Notes: generated from the sequence alone by a model not told the origin. 64,000 bases of DNA from Tolypeutes matacus (GCA_026826555.1 JAKSZT010054215.1:21667295-21731294); one strand, 5' to 3'; shown: positions 33,981-46,140, counted from the first letter of the stretch. A program made the numbers and translations.

Positions 33981-34479
33981 GGATTTCCTTCCTTCTTGCA
34001 CTATATACACACCCACTGAAAAATTGTTTCTCGTTGTTTCATTTTGCATTTAATTTGGGTTTTGTTTTGCTGTTTTGTTTTAGTTTTTTTTCAGTTGGGA
34101 GAGACAACCACTTATGGTAGCAGGCAGCTTAGGAAAATAAGGAAGGCAGGGTGCATACAAGCACAGGCTACTATAACTTTATGGAAGATTTTGAATACCA
34201 TTCTTTTTACTGTTCCAGTGATGGTGACAAAGGCTTACTCTAGTCCTAGTTGTACTAAGACAAAAACTTTTGTTATACTGAAGGCATACAACTGTTTTTA
34301 GAGTGAAGGAAAGAATCACAGGTAGCAGAGAGAAAGATAACTTTTAGAGGCCCTTAAAAGAGTGATGGGTTGTGATTGATCAGATATTTTGGGAAACTGC
34401 TATTCAACAATAGCAGTTAAATAAATCAGCAGGAGAAACTACTCTACAATTATTTAGAATGATGACTCTGTAGACCATT

Positions 34480-34855
34480 CACTCATTCTACAAGAATTAA
34501 TAAGCACCTAGGGTGCCAGAGCAACGCTTTATGCCAAGAAAGGCCACGAAGAGTAAGCCTCAGTCTTGAGTCTCAAAGAACTCGCAGTGCCAGGGGAATG
34601 AGACAGGCAAACACCTACAATACAGGAAGCTAACAGCTTCCCTGGACATTAGGTACCAGATATTGTGGGATTACAGTCTGGGGCAAGGCTTTCCCAGAAG
34701 TTACTTTGGAACTGAGATGTGAAGGAGGAGGCCAAGCAGATGAGGGAGGACATTTCAAGCAGAGGGAATAGCATATTCTACTCAGAATTCAGTGAATTGC
34801 AAGAAGCTTGGAATGGCGGGAGATTAGGGTACGGGTCGGGGAAGATGAGGATGGA
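34480..34855 (-). repeat. L2 LINE (antisense)
   Basis: 'gcaaggctttcccagaagtt', 'actgagatgtgaaggaggag' and 'catttcaagcagagggaata' then 'gcatattct' follow the antisense L2 order ('gagacctgaaggagg...attccaggcagagggaa'). Confidence 0.78.
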
Positions 34856-36455
34856 ATTGGAAAGGTAAATATATTTTCATGACACAATGAGGATGAATAC
34901 AGAGCATGAGATAATACATAGAAACTTCTTACAATTACAAAGACATGATTATATATATTAATAATGATCCCAAGATATTTTGGAAAATCTTTAATTAAAT
35001 GTCTAAATTAATTATACTAATCAAGTTTAACTGCTGTTGTATGAATATGAATACCAATTCAAAGTAATGTTTATTTTATTTCCATATAGATTCATAGTTT
35101 ATTAAAATCTCCTCTGTGTAGAAAAGAAAATCTGCAGAAGATGCCTACATATTTACATACGCAAGAATATCAAAGAATGAGAAGTGAATTTTAAAGAGCA
35201 TGCCCAGGAGTAATACTTCCTCTAACATCTCTTGGATGTTAAGCATGGGTGATCGTCAAAATAACTGAGGCACGCTTCGTTACCTGATGTTTACTGTTTC
35301 TTTTGCAATCTATTTTTCTTTTTCTTTTCATATGTTGGTTAGAAAAAAATAGTTAGTAAGTGGTAAAGGAGGTGGAAAGCCTAATAAGTTGGAAGAAATT
35401 CAGAAAATTATTTGTGCCAGAGACAACAGAACATATAATCTGTATCTGTCTATGTTGTTTGAGATGCCATTGAAAACTAGGTGGGGCACACCATTTGAAC
35501 TTCTAATTTCATTTATTGCGAAGACAGGTCCACTTAAGAGCTACCTTCTCATCATATCTAAGATTTTGAAGCTGGCCATTGGTCTACACAATTGCTGTGA
35601 AAATTCACCTTCCAGATGAGCTCTTCTTGACTGCTAAGCACTGGTTCACTACCGCACCTAGAGCGACCTAAATATCTTCCCATGCATTAAGTGCTTTAGC
35701 TTAAATGACCACTGGGCTTAGCAAAGAACTGAATACAGTCTCCCTTTAAACATATCTTTTATCCCTTAGCTCTTATCTTTCAGAAAAAAAAAAAAATTCT
35801 CGGAAGTGAATTTTCAGTAAAACTGAGCTAATTCTCTTGGCAACCTCCCCAGCTTTTCTACCCACATCATGTAAACATGCATAGTAATATTGCCAAGAAA
35901 AGAAAAGGGAAAAAAAAGAAGCAGTTGGAGGAAATTACAAACTACAAAAGCTGAAATGCATTGTTACCCTCTTTTAGAACCAGCTGTTTCTGTTAAATTT
36001 AATTATTTTTCCCAGCAGCTTGCCAGGCAAAGGTGTTGATTACTGAATGGGGGTGGCTTCTAAACCAGAGTGCTTATTCCATCCCATCTGGGAACACTGG
36101 GGAAGACTCGCCCAATCTGGTGGTATCAGGGCTGCTCCATCTTCCAAGTGACTCATGTAAAACACATTTCGAAATCAATCCTTATTGTGTGCATGAGACA
36201 CTTTTCAATGGTTACCCTGACAAGGCACCCTGAAATTTGGCACAGTTCCTTTAGGGAGGGAGAACAAGGGTCAAGACTTGCTCACATTTTCCCGATGAGC
36301 CACTTCCTCCATCAGCAACACTAGAAGCAGGCCCTGGGAGCCCACTTCCCAGGAGGGTGCAGAAGGCTTAGGTGAGGGGACCCCAGAAGGACATGGATTG
36401 AACATGCCCTGGTCTGGTGGGTTCCAGGGAAGATTTGTTTCCAAAGGATTTCTCT
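34856..36455. other. Stretch without a recognised gene or repeat
   Basis: Mostly unique-looking AT-rich DNA. The best ORFs (76 codons at 35,389 and 84 codons at 36,070) have no recognisable domain. Confidence 0.4.
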
Positions 36456-36459
36456 CGTC

Positions 36460-36895
36460 TAGGATGAAACTCCACCTTCTTGCAAGTCTTTTCTCAAATG
36501 CAACTTTTTACAAAGCCTACTCTGACTGACCACACTACTTAAAACTGCAACTCCTCCTCCTACTTCCCATCTCTTAACCATGCTCTATTTTTATTAGTTA
36601 TTTAATTTGGTTTTTTAATGTACACATCTTAAGTGTATAGGTCAATGAACTCTTACATATGTATACCCACATGGAACCACTAGCCTGATCAAGATATGGA
36701 ACTTACCACAGCATCCCAGAAGACTTCTTCAAGGGCCTCCTCCCAGTCAGCCCTACTCTATTTTTTTCCAAAGCTTTTATCACCTTTTAATGTACAGTTT
36801 GACTGATTGGCTCACTGATGGATCAGAAGCAACTAGAATGCTGTATAGCACATAGTAGGCACTGGACAAGTATTTGTTGAGTGAATGACTGCAAA
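36460..36895 (+). repeat. L2 LINE 3' end, split by an antisense L1M piece
   Basis: Left part 'cttgcaagtcttttctcaaa' then 'tgcaactttttacaaagcct' (to about 36,592). Right part 'ttttatcaccttttaatgta' to 'cactggacaagtatttgttg' (36,757-36,895). The break repeats CTCTATTTTT on both sides, the likely target duplication of the insertion at 36,593-36,756. Confidence 0.8.
36593..36756 (-). mobile_element. Antisense L1M fragment inserted in L2
   Basis: 'aatgtacacatcttaagtgt', 'gtatacccacatggaaccac' and 'aagatatggaacttaccaca' then 'gcatcccagaag' are antisense L1M 3' UTR. Bounded by CTCTATTTTT repeats. Confidence 0.72.
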
Positions 36896-37139
36896 AAATA
36901 CCCACTGCATCTGTATTTAACACCCACCCCCACCTTGTGGTCTGTAATAGGAGGAACCTAGCTTGGAATTTTCAGTGTTTCCCCGGGGGGGTTAAGTGCA
37001 GCCGTGGAAATGGTATTTACCAGATCTGGGCATGGCTGTGGATCAGGTGTGTCCCAGTGTAGTCTCTTTTATGCAACATTTCCTTGGACAGACTGAATAC
37101 TTTAGTGTGGATCCGTAGGCAGAAGGAGATGTTTTCTTT

Positions 37140-37720
37140 AATCTAGAGTCATCTCTTGACTCCAAGGTTTTGCTGCCATTTCCCCTGACGGAGAAGAGCC
37201 CTCCTAGAGCGTCCTCCCTCCTTCTGACTTCACTGACCCTACTAATGCAGTCACCCAGCCTGGAGAACTTGGCTCATCTTCCATGCTTCCCTCTCCTCTG
37301 CCATTCCGTTGCCAGGTTGTGGCCACTCTGTGCCCTGGCCGTTGCCCCTGCCAGCTGTCCCTTGGCTCTCTTCCTCTTGTTCACTTCCTCTGGCAACTCC
37401 TTTGGGCCCACCTTGTTACTGCACTAGCCTCCTAAGTGGTGCCCCCCACCCTCACCCCATCTTCAGGCGTATCCTCTTCCAAACTGGTTACTTTTCCTAA
37501 AATACAACTTTGGTCATGTCACTCTTATGGCCACTGACTTTTAAGAGTTTGCAGGTGCTGCCAAAAGCAAGTCCAAACTCCTTAGCCTGGCATGCAAGGG
37601 CTTTCAGATCTTCATTCTCTCACTGTCACTAGACTGGTCATCTCACTGTCCTTAACCATGTCCTGTATTTTCTTGCCACTGTACCTTACCTCTGTTGTTC
37701 AGTTCAGAAAATAAGTTCTG
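37140..37720 (+). repeat. L2 LINE fragment(s)
   Basis: 'gactccaaggttttgctgcc' at the left, and 'ttggtcatgtcactcttatg', 'aagcaagtccaaactcctta' then 'gcctggcatgcaagggcttt' at the right match L2. The CT-rich middle is poorly conserved. Confidence 0.75.
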
Positions 37721-37830
37721 TAAGGAACCACTTGAGATCATCTGTTCAATCTCATTTTACAGATGAGGAAACTGAGGCCTAGAGAGATTAAATGGCAGAT
37801 CAGCATCACATGGTCCAAGATCAATTTTGT
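37720..37830 (-). repeat. MIR-type SINE fragment
   Basis: 'ctcattttacagatgaggaa' then 'actgaggcctagagagatta' is the antisense MIR core. Confidence 0.75.
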
Positions 37831-38209
37831 CTAATGAAAAGGAAAGGGACGTCAGTCCTAAGTTTGACAACGTCAGTGGGATCCTTTCACATACCTGAAG
37901 AGCTGGGCCTCCAATGCCCTCTTCAGACAACTCATCATTAAAAACGTGGCTGTTTTAAGTCCCACCTCAAGCACTGCCTTTTCTGGGAAGCCTTCCAGAT
38001 CCCCCAGTTGGGAATCTGAACTCCCCATGCACTTGATCTGAGCCTCTCGGACCTGGGGGTACCAATCCTAACTCCCGTGCTACATTTTAAGGCAAACGGT
38101 TTCGTTCTTCTTTGACTTTCCTCAACTCTGATCCCAGAGACTTGTCCACAATAGGTGAGCAATAAAAATCCCCTGCATGATAAGTTTTAGGTGTGAGACG
38201 TGGAATGTA

Positions 38210-40330
38210 TATACTGCCAGGGAGGCGCGGTTCACACGCCCTAACCCCAGCCAGCTACGATGCACCGAGTACAAAATTTCCAACACATTGCGCGGTTCAC
38301 AGGCCGCACCTTAGTTTCTGTTGACCCCAAACCCATAAACGTGAGGGAGTTTGACCTCGGTGGAATGCCAACTCTCCGCAATTACAGGATAAGTTTCTCG
38401 ACGTGTTTTGGTACTTTCTCTCTCCCCCTATTCTCCGCGCCACGAACCACCACGCGTATTTGGTGATCGGTCCTGAAACGTGACTTGGCATCGAGAGGGC
38501 ACAGCTCCCCTTACCAAAGGAGCTCAGGTCCCCCGCGCGCCGCGGGCCGCCAGCTTTCCGGGCTGGCGCGGTCACCGACCCCGGGAGGCGGCCAGGCAAG
38601 CGGAGGGCGGCGGAGAAGTGACGCGGGACGGGTGGGGCGGGGTGGTGAGCGCAGCCCCGGAGGAGGCGGGGAGGGCCAGGGAGCCGGGAGAGGCCGAAGG
38701 TGCCCGGTCGCAGGCCCGGTGAAACAGGGGACGCGCTAGGGGAACGACGAGGGTGCCCATCTGCCGCCGGGGCACGCCAGAGGCGCGGGGCTCGAGCTGG
38801 GCACGTCTGCCCGCGCGGGGACTCGCGGTCCGGCGCCTCTCCGCCTCCAGGAGGGACAGAGGGAGGGCAGACGACCGGGCCCGCCCCCAGCCCCAGCCCC
38901 AGCCCCTGCCGCGCGCGGCGGCCACGGCTGCGGGAGGAAAACGGGAGGCACCACCCGCGAGCGGAGAAACCAGTTTGGCCGGTCCTGGGAAGCCCAGGGA
39001 AAAGGGCGGCCGCAGAGGAAGGGCGCGCGGACGCGGGGCAGAGAAGGCGGGGAGCCACTGACGACGAAGCCGGAGGAGCCTCGGTAGCCGCCGCCAACTG
39101 GACAAGCTTCCCAGGGCCCCGGGCCAGCCCCCCGTGCGCCATGAAGCGCTAGCGCGACGGCCAGGGCTGGGGCCTGGCGGCGGCGGGCAGGTGCGCAGCG
39201 AGCGCTCGGACGGCGTGCACCCGACGGATGCCCCAGCCGGGACCCAGCGAGGGCCAGGTATGGAAGGGGCGCGGCGCCGGAGCCCCCGACCTACTACCCC
39301 CCACCCACCGGCCGGGAAGGGTCCCACAGGTCTCTTGGCCGTGCCCCGGCTGGCTGACTCCTGGGATCCGGGATGCGGAGGCAGCAGCTGTCCGCGTCCT
39401 CAGGCTCGAGTGGGATTTGGGTGGAGGTGCCAGAAGCTCCTAGGGGAGGAAGGGGCAGAGCTGGCCGGGCAGGCAGTGCCGTGGACACGTCCTTGGAGTG
39501 TTCACCTGCCGGGAGGAGATGGAGCCCGGTGTGGGCAACTCGCGGGCGGTGTTTGGGCTCTTCGCTCGTTGGCTGCGCACATGTCCAGGGTTAAGTCCGA
39601 GGGTCTAGCCAGGCGGCTCCTTGGGGAGTGCGGCCGGTGCCCTGCGGTGGCCGACGCCCCTCCGCGAGGACCCCGTGGTCGGGTTCTGCTGCCTCCCCCC
39701 CTTGGCAGTCGATTGCCATCGGTCCGAAAACAAACTTAGGGCCAAGTGCACCAGGCGGTGGCCGCGCGTGCGGGGAGGGATGGAGCGTGAGATCGCCTCC
39801 ACCGCGCCGGCTGCGAGGCCAGGCATCCCTCAGTCATTTTCCGTGTCCTTTAGTGCGGATTTGGGAAGGGTGACGGGGAAAATGGACAGTGTTTTTCCAG
39901 TGACTGTAGGGTTGTGTCCGCCAGCTCCCACGGCATTGATTGACACAGGCCATCTCCTCCTCCCCAGTTTGATGCCAGCTCCTGTCACCTCCCTGCCTGC
40001 TGAGTGTCAGCTCTTTGAGGGGTGGGGTGGGGGACTGCGTTTCATGGAACGGCGAGCGCTTTAACTCTCCACTTCACCACTATCCCCCAAGGGAAAGAAA
40101 AGCCTTGAAGGGTTCGCTCAACTTCTCCAAGGGGGTGTATACGCGTGGTCCCCGCAGGGGTTGGCTCGGAGCGCAAACCGATGGAACGCAAAACCGCGGG
40201 CAGAGGGTGGAGTGGACACGCAAAAAGTAAGGGGGACCCGGGCCTCCTTTCCACTCAGTAAGTCCTTTCAATACTCCCGGACCCCCTGACTTGCCGGCTC
40301 TGCCTTTGGCGGGCCCCAAGGCTTTTTAGG
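38210..40330. promoter_or_regulatory. CpG island; probable promoter and first exon of an unidentified gene
   Basis: CpG dinucleotides, rare elsewhere in the window, become dense here, most strongly from about 38,480 to 39,810. GC content is visibly high, with CGCG, GGCGG and CCGCCC motifs, a (CCCAG)n-like tract at 38,884-38,910, and no interspersed repeats. This is the typical signature of a mammalian CpG-island promoter. Plus-strand splice-donor-like sites are CAG|GTGCGC (GT at 39,191) and CCAG|GTATGG (GT at 39,258). The ATG at 39,141 (ATGAAGCGCTAG) closes after three codons, so the first exon may be non-coding or start elsewhere. Large ORFs exist on both strands but overlap in antisense and are low-complexity. 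The direction of transcription and gene identity are not established. Confidence 0.85.
39258..39263 (+). other. Candidate splice donor after CpG-island exon
   Basis: GTATGG preceded by CCAG gives a good fit to the donor consensus (MAG|GTRAGT, with four of six intron positions). An alternative lies at 39,191 (CAG|GTGCGC). Neither is tested. Confidence 0.35.
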
Positions 40331-41311
40331 GTAGCTCCGGATGTTTCGGAAACTGCCCGCCCTGTTGGCTTGAGAAAAAGATTCGCTCCCATCTCCACAG
40401 TTGCCCTGCCGCCCAAATTCTGCCCCCCAGCCCTTCGGAATTAAAGGGGACAATACAAACCCCTGGGGTTAGGCATACTGTAGGTTACTGACCAGAGTTA
40501 AGCGCTTTTAGGAACAGAAACTCAAAGACTGTGATGGTCTTCAGCATTACAAGTAGAAGCACGTATTGGAAGAGGAAACAACACAAAATGTGAAGTTATA
40601 CTTTTCATCTTCTAAGGAGTCATTTCGTGTTACACCTAAAATGCCATTTCATTAATTCTAGACCTGTTGTTGAAGGCCTTATTAAAACGTTTTATAAATG
40701 CATACACCCTGCGAAAGAGTAATGGTTATTAGCTGATTAGCTGGGAGAAGTCACACCTGCCTGCGGTTAGGCCTCTGAATTCCCTGAATGATTTCATTAT
40801 GTAGTGGAGAGTTCCTTGTTCTAATTTTAGGTAGGATATCTTAACCATTTTCTTCATTTGCCATTTTCTAGTGGCTGTGCTTCGTTTTTAAATCAATAGA
40901 GCAAACACTTGGCTTGGTCATTTTTTGTGATTCAAATAAGAGGAGTGCAGTTTACTGCTAGTGGCATGGAGGTGGGGTGGGGCTAGCTACTTCCCAGCTT
41001 TCCTTTTAAGAAAAATATATATACTTGTGTGTACTTCTTATTAATGCTTGTTAGTGGTAGAACTGTGAGGTGATTTTTTGTTTGTTTTTGATTTAGACTC
41101 TGAAATAATGACTTGATAAGGCAAATAGCTTAACAAAGAGAAGTCTTCAGGGGTAAGGCAAATTCAGGACGGGTTCCAGGATTGGGTGGGATTTTGGTGT
41201 CTGGGATCTTAGCATTAGGGCACAGACCAGATCCACCCATTGAATATTCCTTATGCTTTCTTTCAAAGCCAAGAGTAGTGGAAAACATATGGACTTATGG
41301 TGACTGAAACT
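40331..41311. other. Unique-looking sequence downstream of the CpG island
   Basis: No named repeat and no exon recognised. Would be intron 1 if the island's gene runs on the plus strand. Confidence 0.4.
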
Positions 41312-41384
41312 TGCTGAAACCAGGGATCAAACCAGGAACCTTTAGATTTTCAGTCTAAGGCTCTCCCACCTGAGCTATTGCGGG
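41312..41384 (-). pseudogene. tRNA-Phe(GAA)-like pseudogene
   Basis: On the minus strand the sequence has box A-like TAGCTCAGGTGGGAGAGC, an anticodon arm TTAGA-CTGAAAA-TCTAA (anticodon GAA, phenylalanine) and a box B-like GGTTTGATCC. The variable and D regions have the lengths of tRNA-Phe. The acceptor arm is broken (5' CCCGCAA against 3' TTTCAGC) and the T-stem has a mismatch, so it is unlikely to be functional. It is not the alanine-type head of the DAS-SINEs and lacks their tail. It lies 1-3 kb from the CpG island. Confidence 0.75.
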
Positions 41385-41635
41385 TGCCTGGCAGTCTGAG
41401 GAGCCCACCGATTTCAGCTCTTTTACTTAGCAATTGTATGTTCTTAGATGAGTTGTCATGTTTTCTGCACCTCAGTTTGTTCATGTGTTGAAAAAAGATA
41501 TTATCAGCTTGGATTATTGAAAGAATTAAATTAGAGAACATATGAAAGTCCTTTGTACATAATAGGTATTCAAATGCTTTTTTTCTTTGTTAAACTGATT
41601 TTTCAAAGAAATTAGTGTGATGGCCAAATATATTT

Positions 41636-41691
41636 TTTGGTATATTTTTAATATTTTATTTCCTTTGGTATATTTTTAATATTTTATTTCC
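41636..41691. repeat. Perfect 28-bp tandem duplication
   Basis: The unit beginning TTTGGTATATTTTTAA and ending TTTATTTCC occurs at 41,636-41,663 and again at 41,664-41,691 without a difference. This suggests a recent duplication. Confidence 0.92.
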
Positions 41692-42424
41692 TTACCAGTT
41701 TGAAATCCGTTTTAGTTTTTCATAAGCTACATTCATGGAATACAATTCACTAGAGAGATTTTAATCTTCTAGCTATCTTTGCTCTTTAGTTTCACTCATT
41801 TTTCTTATAAAATAGAAATGCTGTTGTGAATGCAGATGAACTTGGTTTTTAGGTACCAGAACAAGTTGTATGGGGTCCATTCATGTCCCATATCTCTAAA
41901 GAGAGGTGCCGCTAGCATTTTTAAAGCACTTTATTTTGGGATTTGCTTCTAGATTAGTCTCCTGGACAGTTTTTCTTTGTGATGTCTTTATGTAGCCTTT
42001 GAGTTTTCAGGACCATTTTTGGGCATCATTCAATTAGATTAATTGAATGTTGCTTATTGCAAAAATTCATTTGCTTTCAGATGAGTTTAAAAAGAAAAAG
42101 AAGTTACCTCATACTTCTTCAGTCTGTTAACCAAGTTACTCCTGAATCCCCTTCCTTGTGCCCAGCTAAAAATAATACTCAGTCTGAGATCTTTTGAGAT
42201 CCTGTGTCACTGAAGACCTGGCATTATGGAACAAGAATCTAGTAGTCCAAATACATATATTCTTAGAAAACAAAGGACTTTTTATCATCTGACCTTTTAG
42301 GAACATATTAGTACTTTTACCTCTAAATGCATTGCATCCTTTAATAAATTGTTGCCAAAACCATCCACAACTATGCTTGATAACTGGTCCCAGTATGCAC
42401 TGGGCCCAGAGGCTGCGGTAAAGT

Positions 42425-42662
42425 TGGAGTTGGTAGCTCAAGCTTTGGAGTCCTGTGACCTAGGTTGGAACCCAGGCCTCGCTGCCTCCTAGTTATATAA
42501 CCCAGGGCAAGTGATCAGCTTTCTCCTAGCTTCAGTGTCCTCATCTGTAAAATGGGGTAATAATAGCACTATCTCATAAGGTTGTGAGATGAGGTCTAAA
42601 TGAGATAATGTATGCAAAGGGCTTAGCACAGAGCTCAGTGAAAGGTAGTCATTAATATTATT
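42425..42662 (+). repeat. MIR SINE, nearly complete
   Basis: 'gctttggagtcctgtgacct' then 'aggttggaacccagg', 'tgtcctcatctgtaaaatgg' and 'aataatagcactatctcata' then 'aggttgtgagatgaggtcta' and 'gcaaagggcttagcacagag' give almost the whole MIR in sense orientation. Confidence 0.9.
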
Positions 42663-42689
42663 GTGCTGTTGATATCCTCATTATATATT

Positions 42690-45230
42690 TATTGCTTCTC
42701 AGCAATTGCCTTTCTCCCAGGTAATGCAGGAAACAGGCACCACTCTGCTTGTTAACATTTATTTTGCAAACATTTAAAAACTGCCAATTTTGTGCCAGGC
42801 ACTGGAAATCAAGAGTCCCCCAGAGTAGAGGCATGTTTCCAAAACCTTGAACCCAGGGCTAGAGTTCTGGAGCACTGGCATCTGCCGGTGGCCTGGAGGC
42901 CAAAGCACTTCTTACCTTGCACTCAGTGACAGTCACGAGGGCCCACCCACTCTCTCACCTGGCTGCTGCCTCTCCCTGCCCACTGGGGGACCTTCGGACA
43001 CTCAGAACACCACTGTGCCCCTTTATCCCCCCCCACCTCGTCCACCTCTCTACTCCCTCACCCTCCAGACTGTTGTTTTTTTTAAAAAATTGCTACTTCC
43101 TCTTCAAAACTCAGGAGTTTCTGAACCTTGTGTCTTCTTTAGAGAATCAATGCTCTCTGCGTAGTTTTCTTAGTTGTGGAGCCCAGGTAAGTGCTGCTAA
43201 TGACAGAGAGAAAATCTTGATACAATCCCATTCATCTGTTCTTCATTAAAAATGGTTTGAGCCCTTCTCCAGGTACTAGGCCGGTGGTTATCTGCCTCTT
43301 TCTAGATAACCTACAAGGTTCCCAGAGGACCTAGTTATATTTGTTTGAAAGCAAGCAAGCAGATCAGATGTTCCTATGCCCTCTCTCCATCACCCCTCCT
43401 GCTTGGACCCTGGACGCAGCTCAGACCATTTCCCATGCTGGAGGTCTGTGGGCAACATTGTCTTACATCTGCTGAATTTGCATTTAATGGGTGAGATGGG
43501 CCTAGAGGCTTTGGAGAGTCTGTGGTGGGCTGCCACACTCAGTCTGGGGCAGCCCTTCGCCGGTGGTGGCCACTCTTCAACGTTGGCTGAGAAGCCTGGG
43601 TTCCACACTGAGTCCTGTGAGCTTGACCTTTGGCTAGCAGCTCTGGTCTTTATTTACAGACAGGACGTTTATGGCTTTGCCTCTTTGTTGAGCGGCTTTT
43701 GTTCCGCCAGAGTTGAAGTTTGTTTGATTTAGGGCAGGTCCATGTTTGAAGTCAATTTTCTAACCTTTACTCAAAATGAGTTGAGCTAGAAAATTCTCCC
43801 TGGAACTACTCAGGCACCAAGCATTGTCCTCACCTCATAGCCGAACACCCAATTCTTGTTGTTTGGGAAATCTCCCACAAGTTGGGTACATTATTTATTT
43901 TATAAAATGTGATGTGGCTTGTGCACAAATCCTTGCTATTTTCTGAGGTCTCTGTATATCATCTGTGGATGCCTAACATTTTCATAGCCACTTGGCATGG
44001 GTGGCTTAATTGCCACCCATGTGGAGAGATGGGGTTGTGTTTTGTACATTTTATGTTGAAAAATATTGACCCTACATTCATTTTGGAAAATAAAAGTATG
44101 GTTCTTATAAATTAGGCACTAGCAGTTGCTACATGAACCTGCAAAATTTTTGATAAACAAGGAAACTGTGGTGGTTCACCAGACTACAGAGACTGGGAGT
44201 GTTAAATGAACATCTGTGCTCTGTTTTGGGGACTAGAACATCTTTTTTGTGTGTGTGTGTGGGGGGGTCCTTGTGATCTCACCTTATTAATGTGGAAGTT
44301 TACTTCATGAGAGTTTTTGAGATCTTTCTCAGGTTGGTAAACTTTTATCTTTCACGGAAAGTGGTTAAAATGGGCAAGGCTGTGTCATTTAACACCACAC
44401 TTTCCTCCAAACCTGCTTTCGGATAGGAACGCAGGAAATTGCTGCCACCCTTGAAAGGAAAAGCCCGGGAGGGTGGCCGCATTGAAGACTGATGGAGCAG
44501 CCACACGCTTCTCCTTTCATCTGTGGCAGCTCTTAGTGCGCTGGCATTCACTCGTCCTTCTGTCACCCAACTGCTCTGTGGCTGGTGACACTGTGCTCAG
44601 AGCCAAGGCTGGTGCCAAAGCTCCCGAGATGTGACCCCACTGTCTGGCAGCCTCTGTGCGCCACAGCAGCCTTCCAGGGAGGACTTTGGGTAGAAGAAAA
44701 AAAATTCTTATTTTCCCTGTAGAACTTCCATGGACAAAAATATACTTTTTTGAGGTGGGGGAGGGAGGGTTGGGGAATAGAAGAGGGTAGAATGTGAGGA
44801 AAAAACACCCTCAAACCAAATCAAGATACCATCATCCCTGAATCTTATTCCACTTCCTTTCCCAAGTCAGTCACACCCCACCCCACAAAAGGATATTGGC
44901 TCTTACTGCTAATCTCCCGAGGTTTGATACATTATCCGTATAGTTCAAATTGATTAAGAATGTTTAGAATTGTTTTTCTAAGTTGCACGCTTCCCCCTTA
45001 AATAGAGAAACATTGTGAAAATTCTCAAAGGTCCCTGCAAGACTGTCAGGCTGGGTGAGTGCTGACTTACAGCACGGAAAGTGTTTTAGATCTTTGAGAT
45101 ATTTGAGGTCACTGGGACCAACACTTAAAGATGAAGAAAGTTAGCCCTGGCACTGTGCTCTTAGTGAAGTAGTTGTCTCACTCCCAAGTTCTAGCTTGAA
45201 TGGCCAAAGAAGTCAATAGGTATTACGGAG
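42690..45230. other. Mostly unique sequence without a recognised gene
   Basis: The longest ORF (118 codons, 43,376-43,732, plus) has no known domain. Only small simple-sequence tracts ((GT)n and G-run at 44,251-44,267) stand out. Confidence 0.4.
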
Positions 45231-45234
45231 GTAT

Positions 45235-46140
45235 TTATGGAGGTATTTATGGAACACATCTTCTGTGCCAGTCACTTGGAAATATCAGTGAACAAAGCAG
45301 AGCCTGCCCTCACAGAGCTTACATTCTAAAGGTGGGAGACAGTCAATAACTAAGATGATAAATATATAAATTATGAAGGTGATAAGTGCTGCAGGGGATA
45401 AAAAGAGAAAGTTGAGCAGGATAAAAGAAATGGGAGGGCAAGGGCGCAAGTTGAGAAGCTGATATTTGAGCAAAGACTGCAGAGGTGAGAGGGTGAATGA
45501 TGAAGATCAAGGAAGAATGTTCCAGCAGAGGGCACAGGTAACTCGGGGCGAAGGCCCAAAGGCAGAGTTCAAGTCTGCTGGCCATCAAACACATGAGGGG
45601 AAGGGAAGGGCGGGGAGAAGATGAGAGCAGAGAGGTAGGCGAGGACAGAGGCTGCAGGGCCTCCTAGGCTGGGGACCAGCTCTGGCTTTGACTCTTGGCA
45701 AGGGGGGTGCGGTTAGTCAGTGCAGCAGGTTACTAATGGGAGTGGGGTGATCTCACTTGGGTTTTAAAAGGATCTTTTTGGTTGCTGTGTGGAGACTGGG
45801 CCAGAAGTGAGGGCTCCTGAGCAGGGAGGGAGACCTGTTAGGAGGCTAAATCAGGCAAGTGATGAAAGAAGTGAGTGGTCAGCTCCTGGAGGGAGAAGGC
45901 AAGGGGGTGAGAGAAGGAGGGAGAGACAGAGGCATAGGTGAAACTTTTACTGGACCGATTGTGTGCATATGTGAAAGGCAGAGCCAGCAGGGTTTCCAGA
46001 CAGGTTGGACGTGGAGTGTGAGAGAACCGGAGCAAAGGCTCCAGAGGTGAGCAGGTGAATGATGCGGATCAAGGAAGAGTGCTCCAGCTGAGGCACAGGC
46101 AGCTCGGCACAAAGGCCCAAAGGCCCAAAGGCAGAGTACT
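45235..46140 (-). repeat. L2 LINE (antisense), with an internal duplicated block
   Basis: 'cctgccctcacagagcttac' then 'attctaaaggtgggagacag', 'gatatttgagcaaagactgc', 'aggatctttttggttgctgt' then 'gtggagactgggcc' and 'agacctgttaggaggctaaa' are clear antisense L2. About 100 bp (45,468-45,568) is repeated in direct orientation at 46,030-46,137. The minus-strand ORFs here are L2 reading-frame remnants. Confidence 0.85.

Noticed and set aside
38297..39142. 281-codon minus ORF in the CpG island
   Set aside because: Low-complexity Pro/Arg/Ala/Gly composition, overlaps other long ORFs on both strands and has no known domain. Expected by chance in GC-rich DNA where stop codons are rare.
38700..39152. 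150-codon plus ORF ending in ATGAAGCGCTAG
   Set aside because: Compositionally biased, antisense to other ORFs and with no recognisable motif. Not supported as a protein.
38572..39327. 251-codon minus ORF in the CpG island
   Set aside because: Same reasons as the 281-codon ORF: a shadow reading frame in CpG-rich sequence.
39134..39739. 201-codon plus ORF across both candidate splice donors
   Set aside because: No domain recognised; it runs through probable intron sequence.
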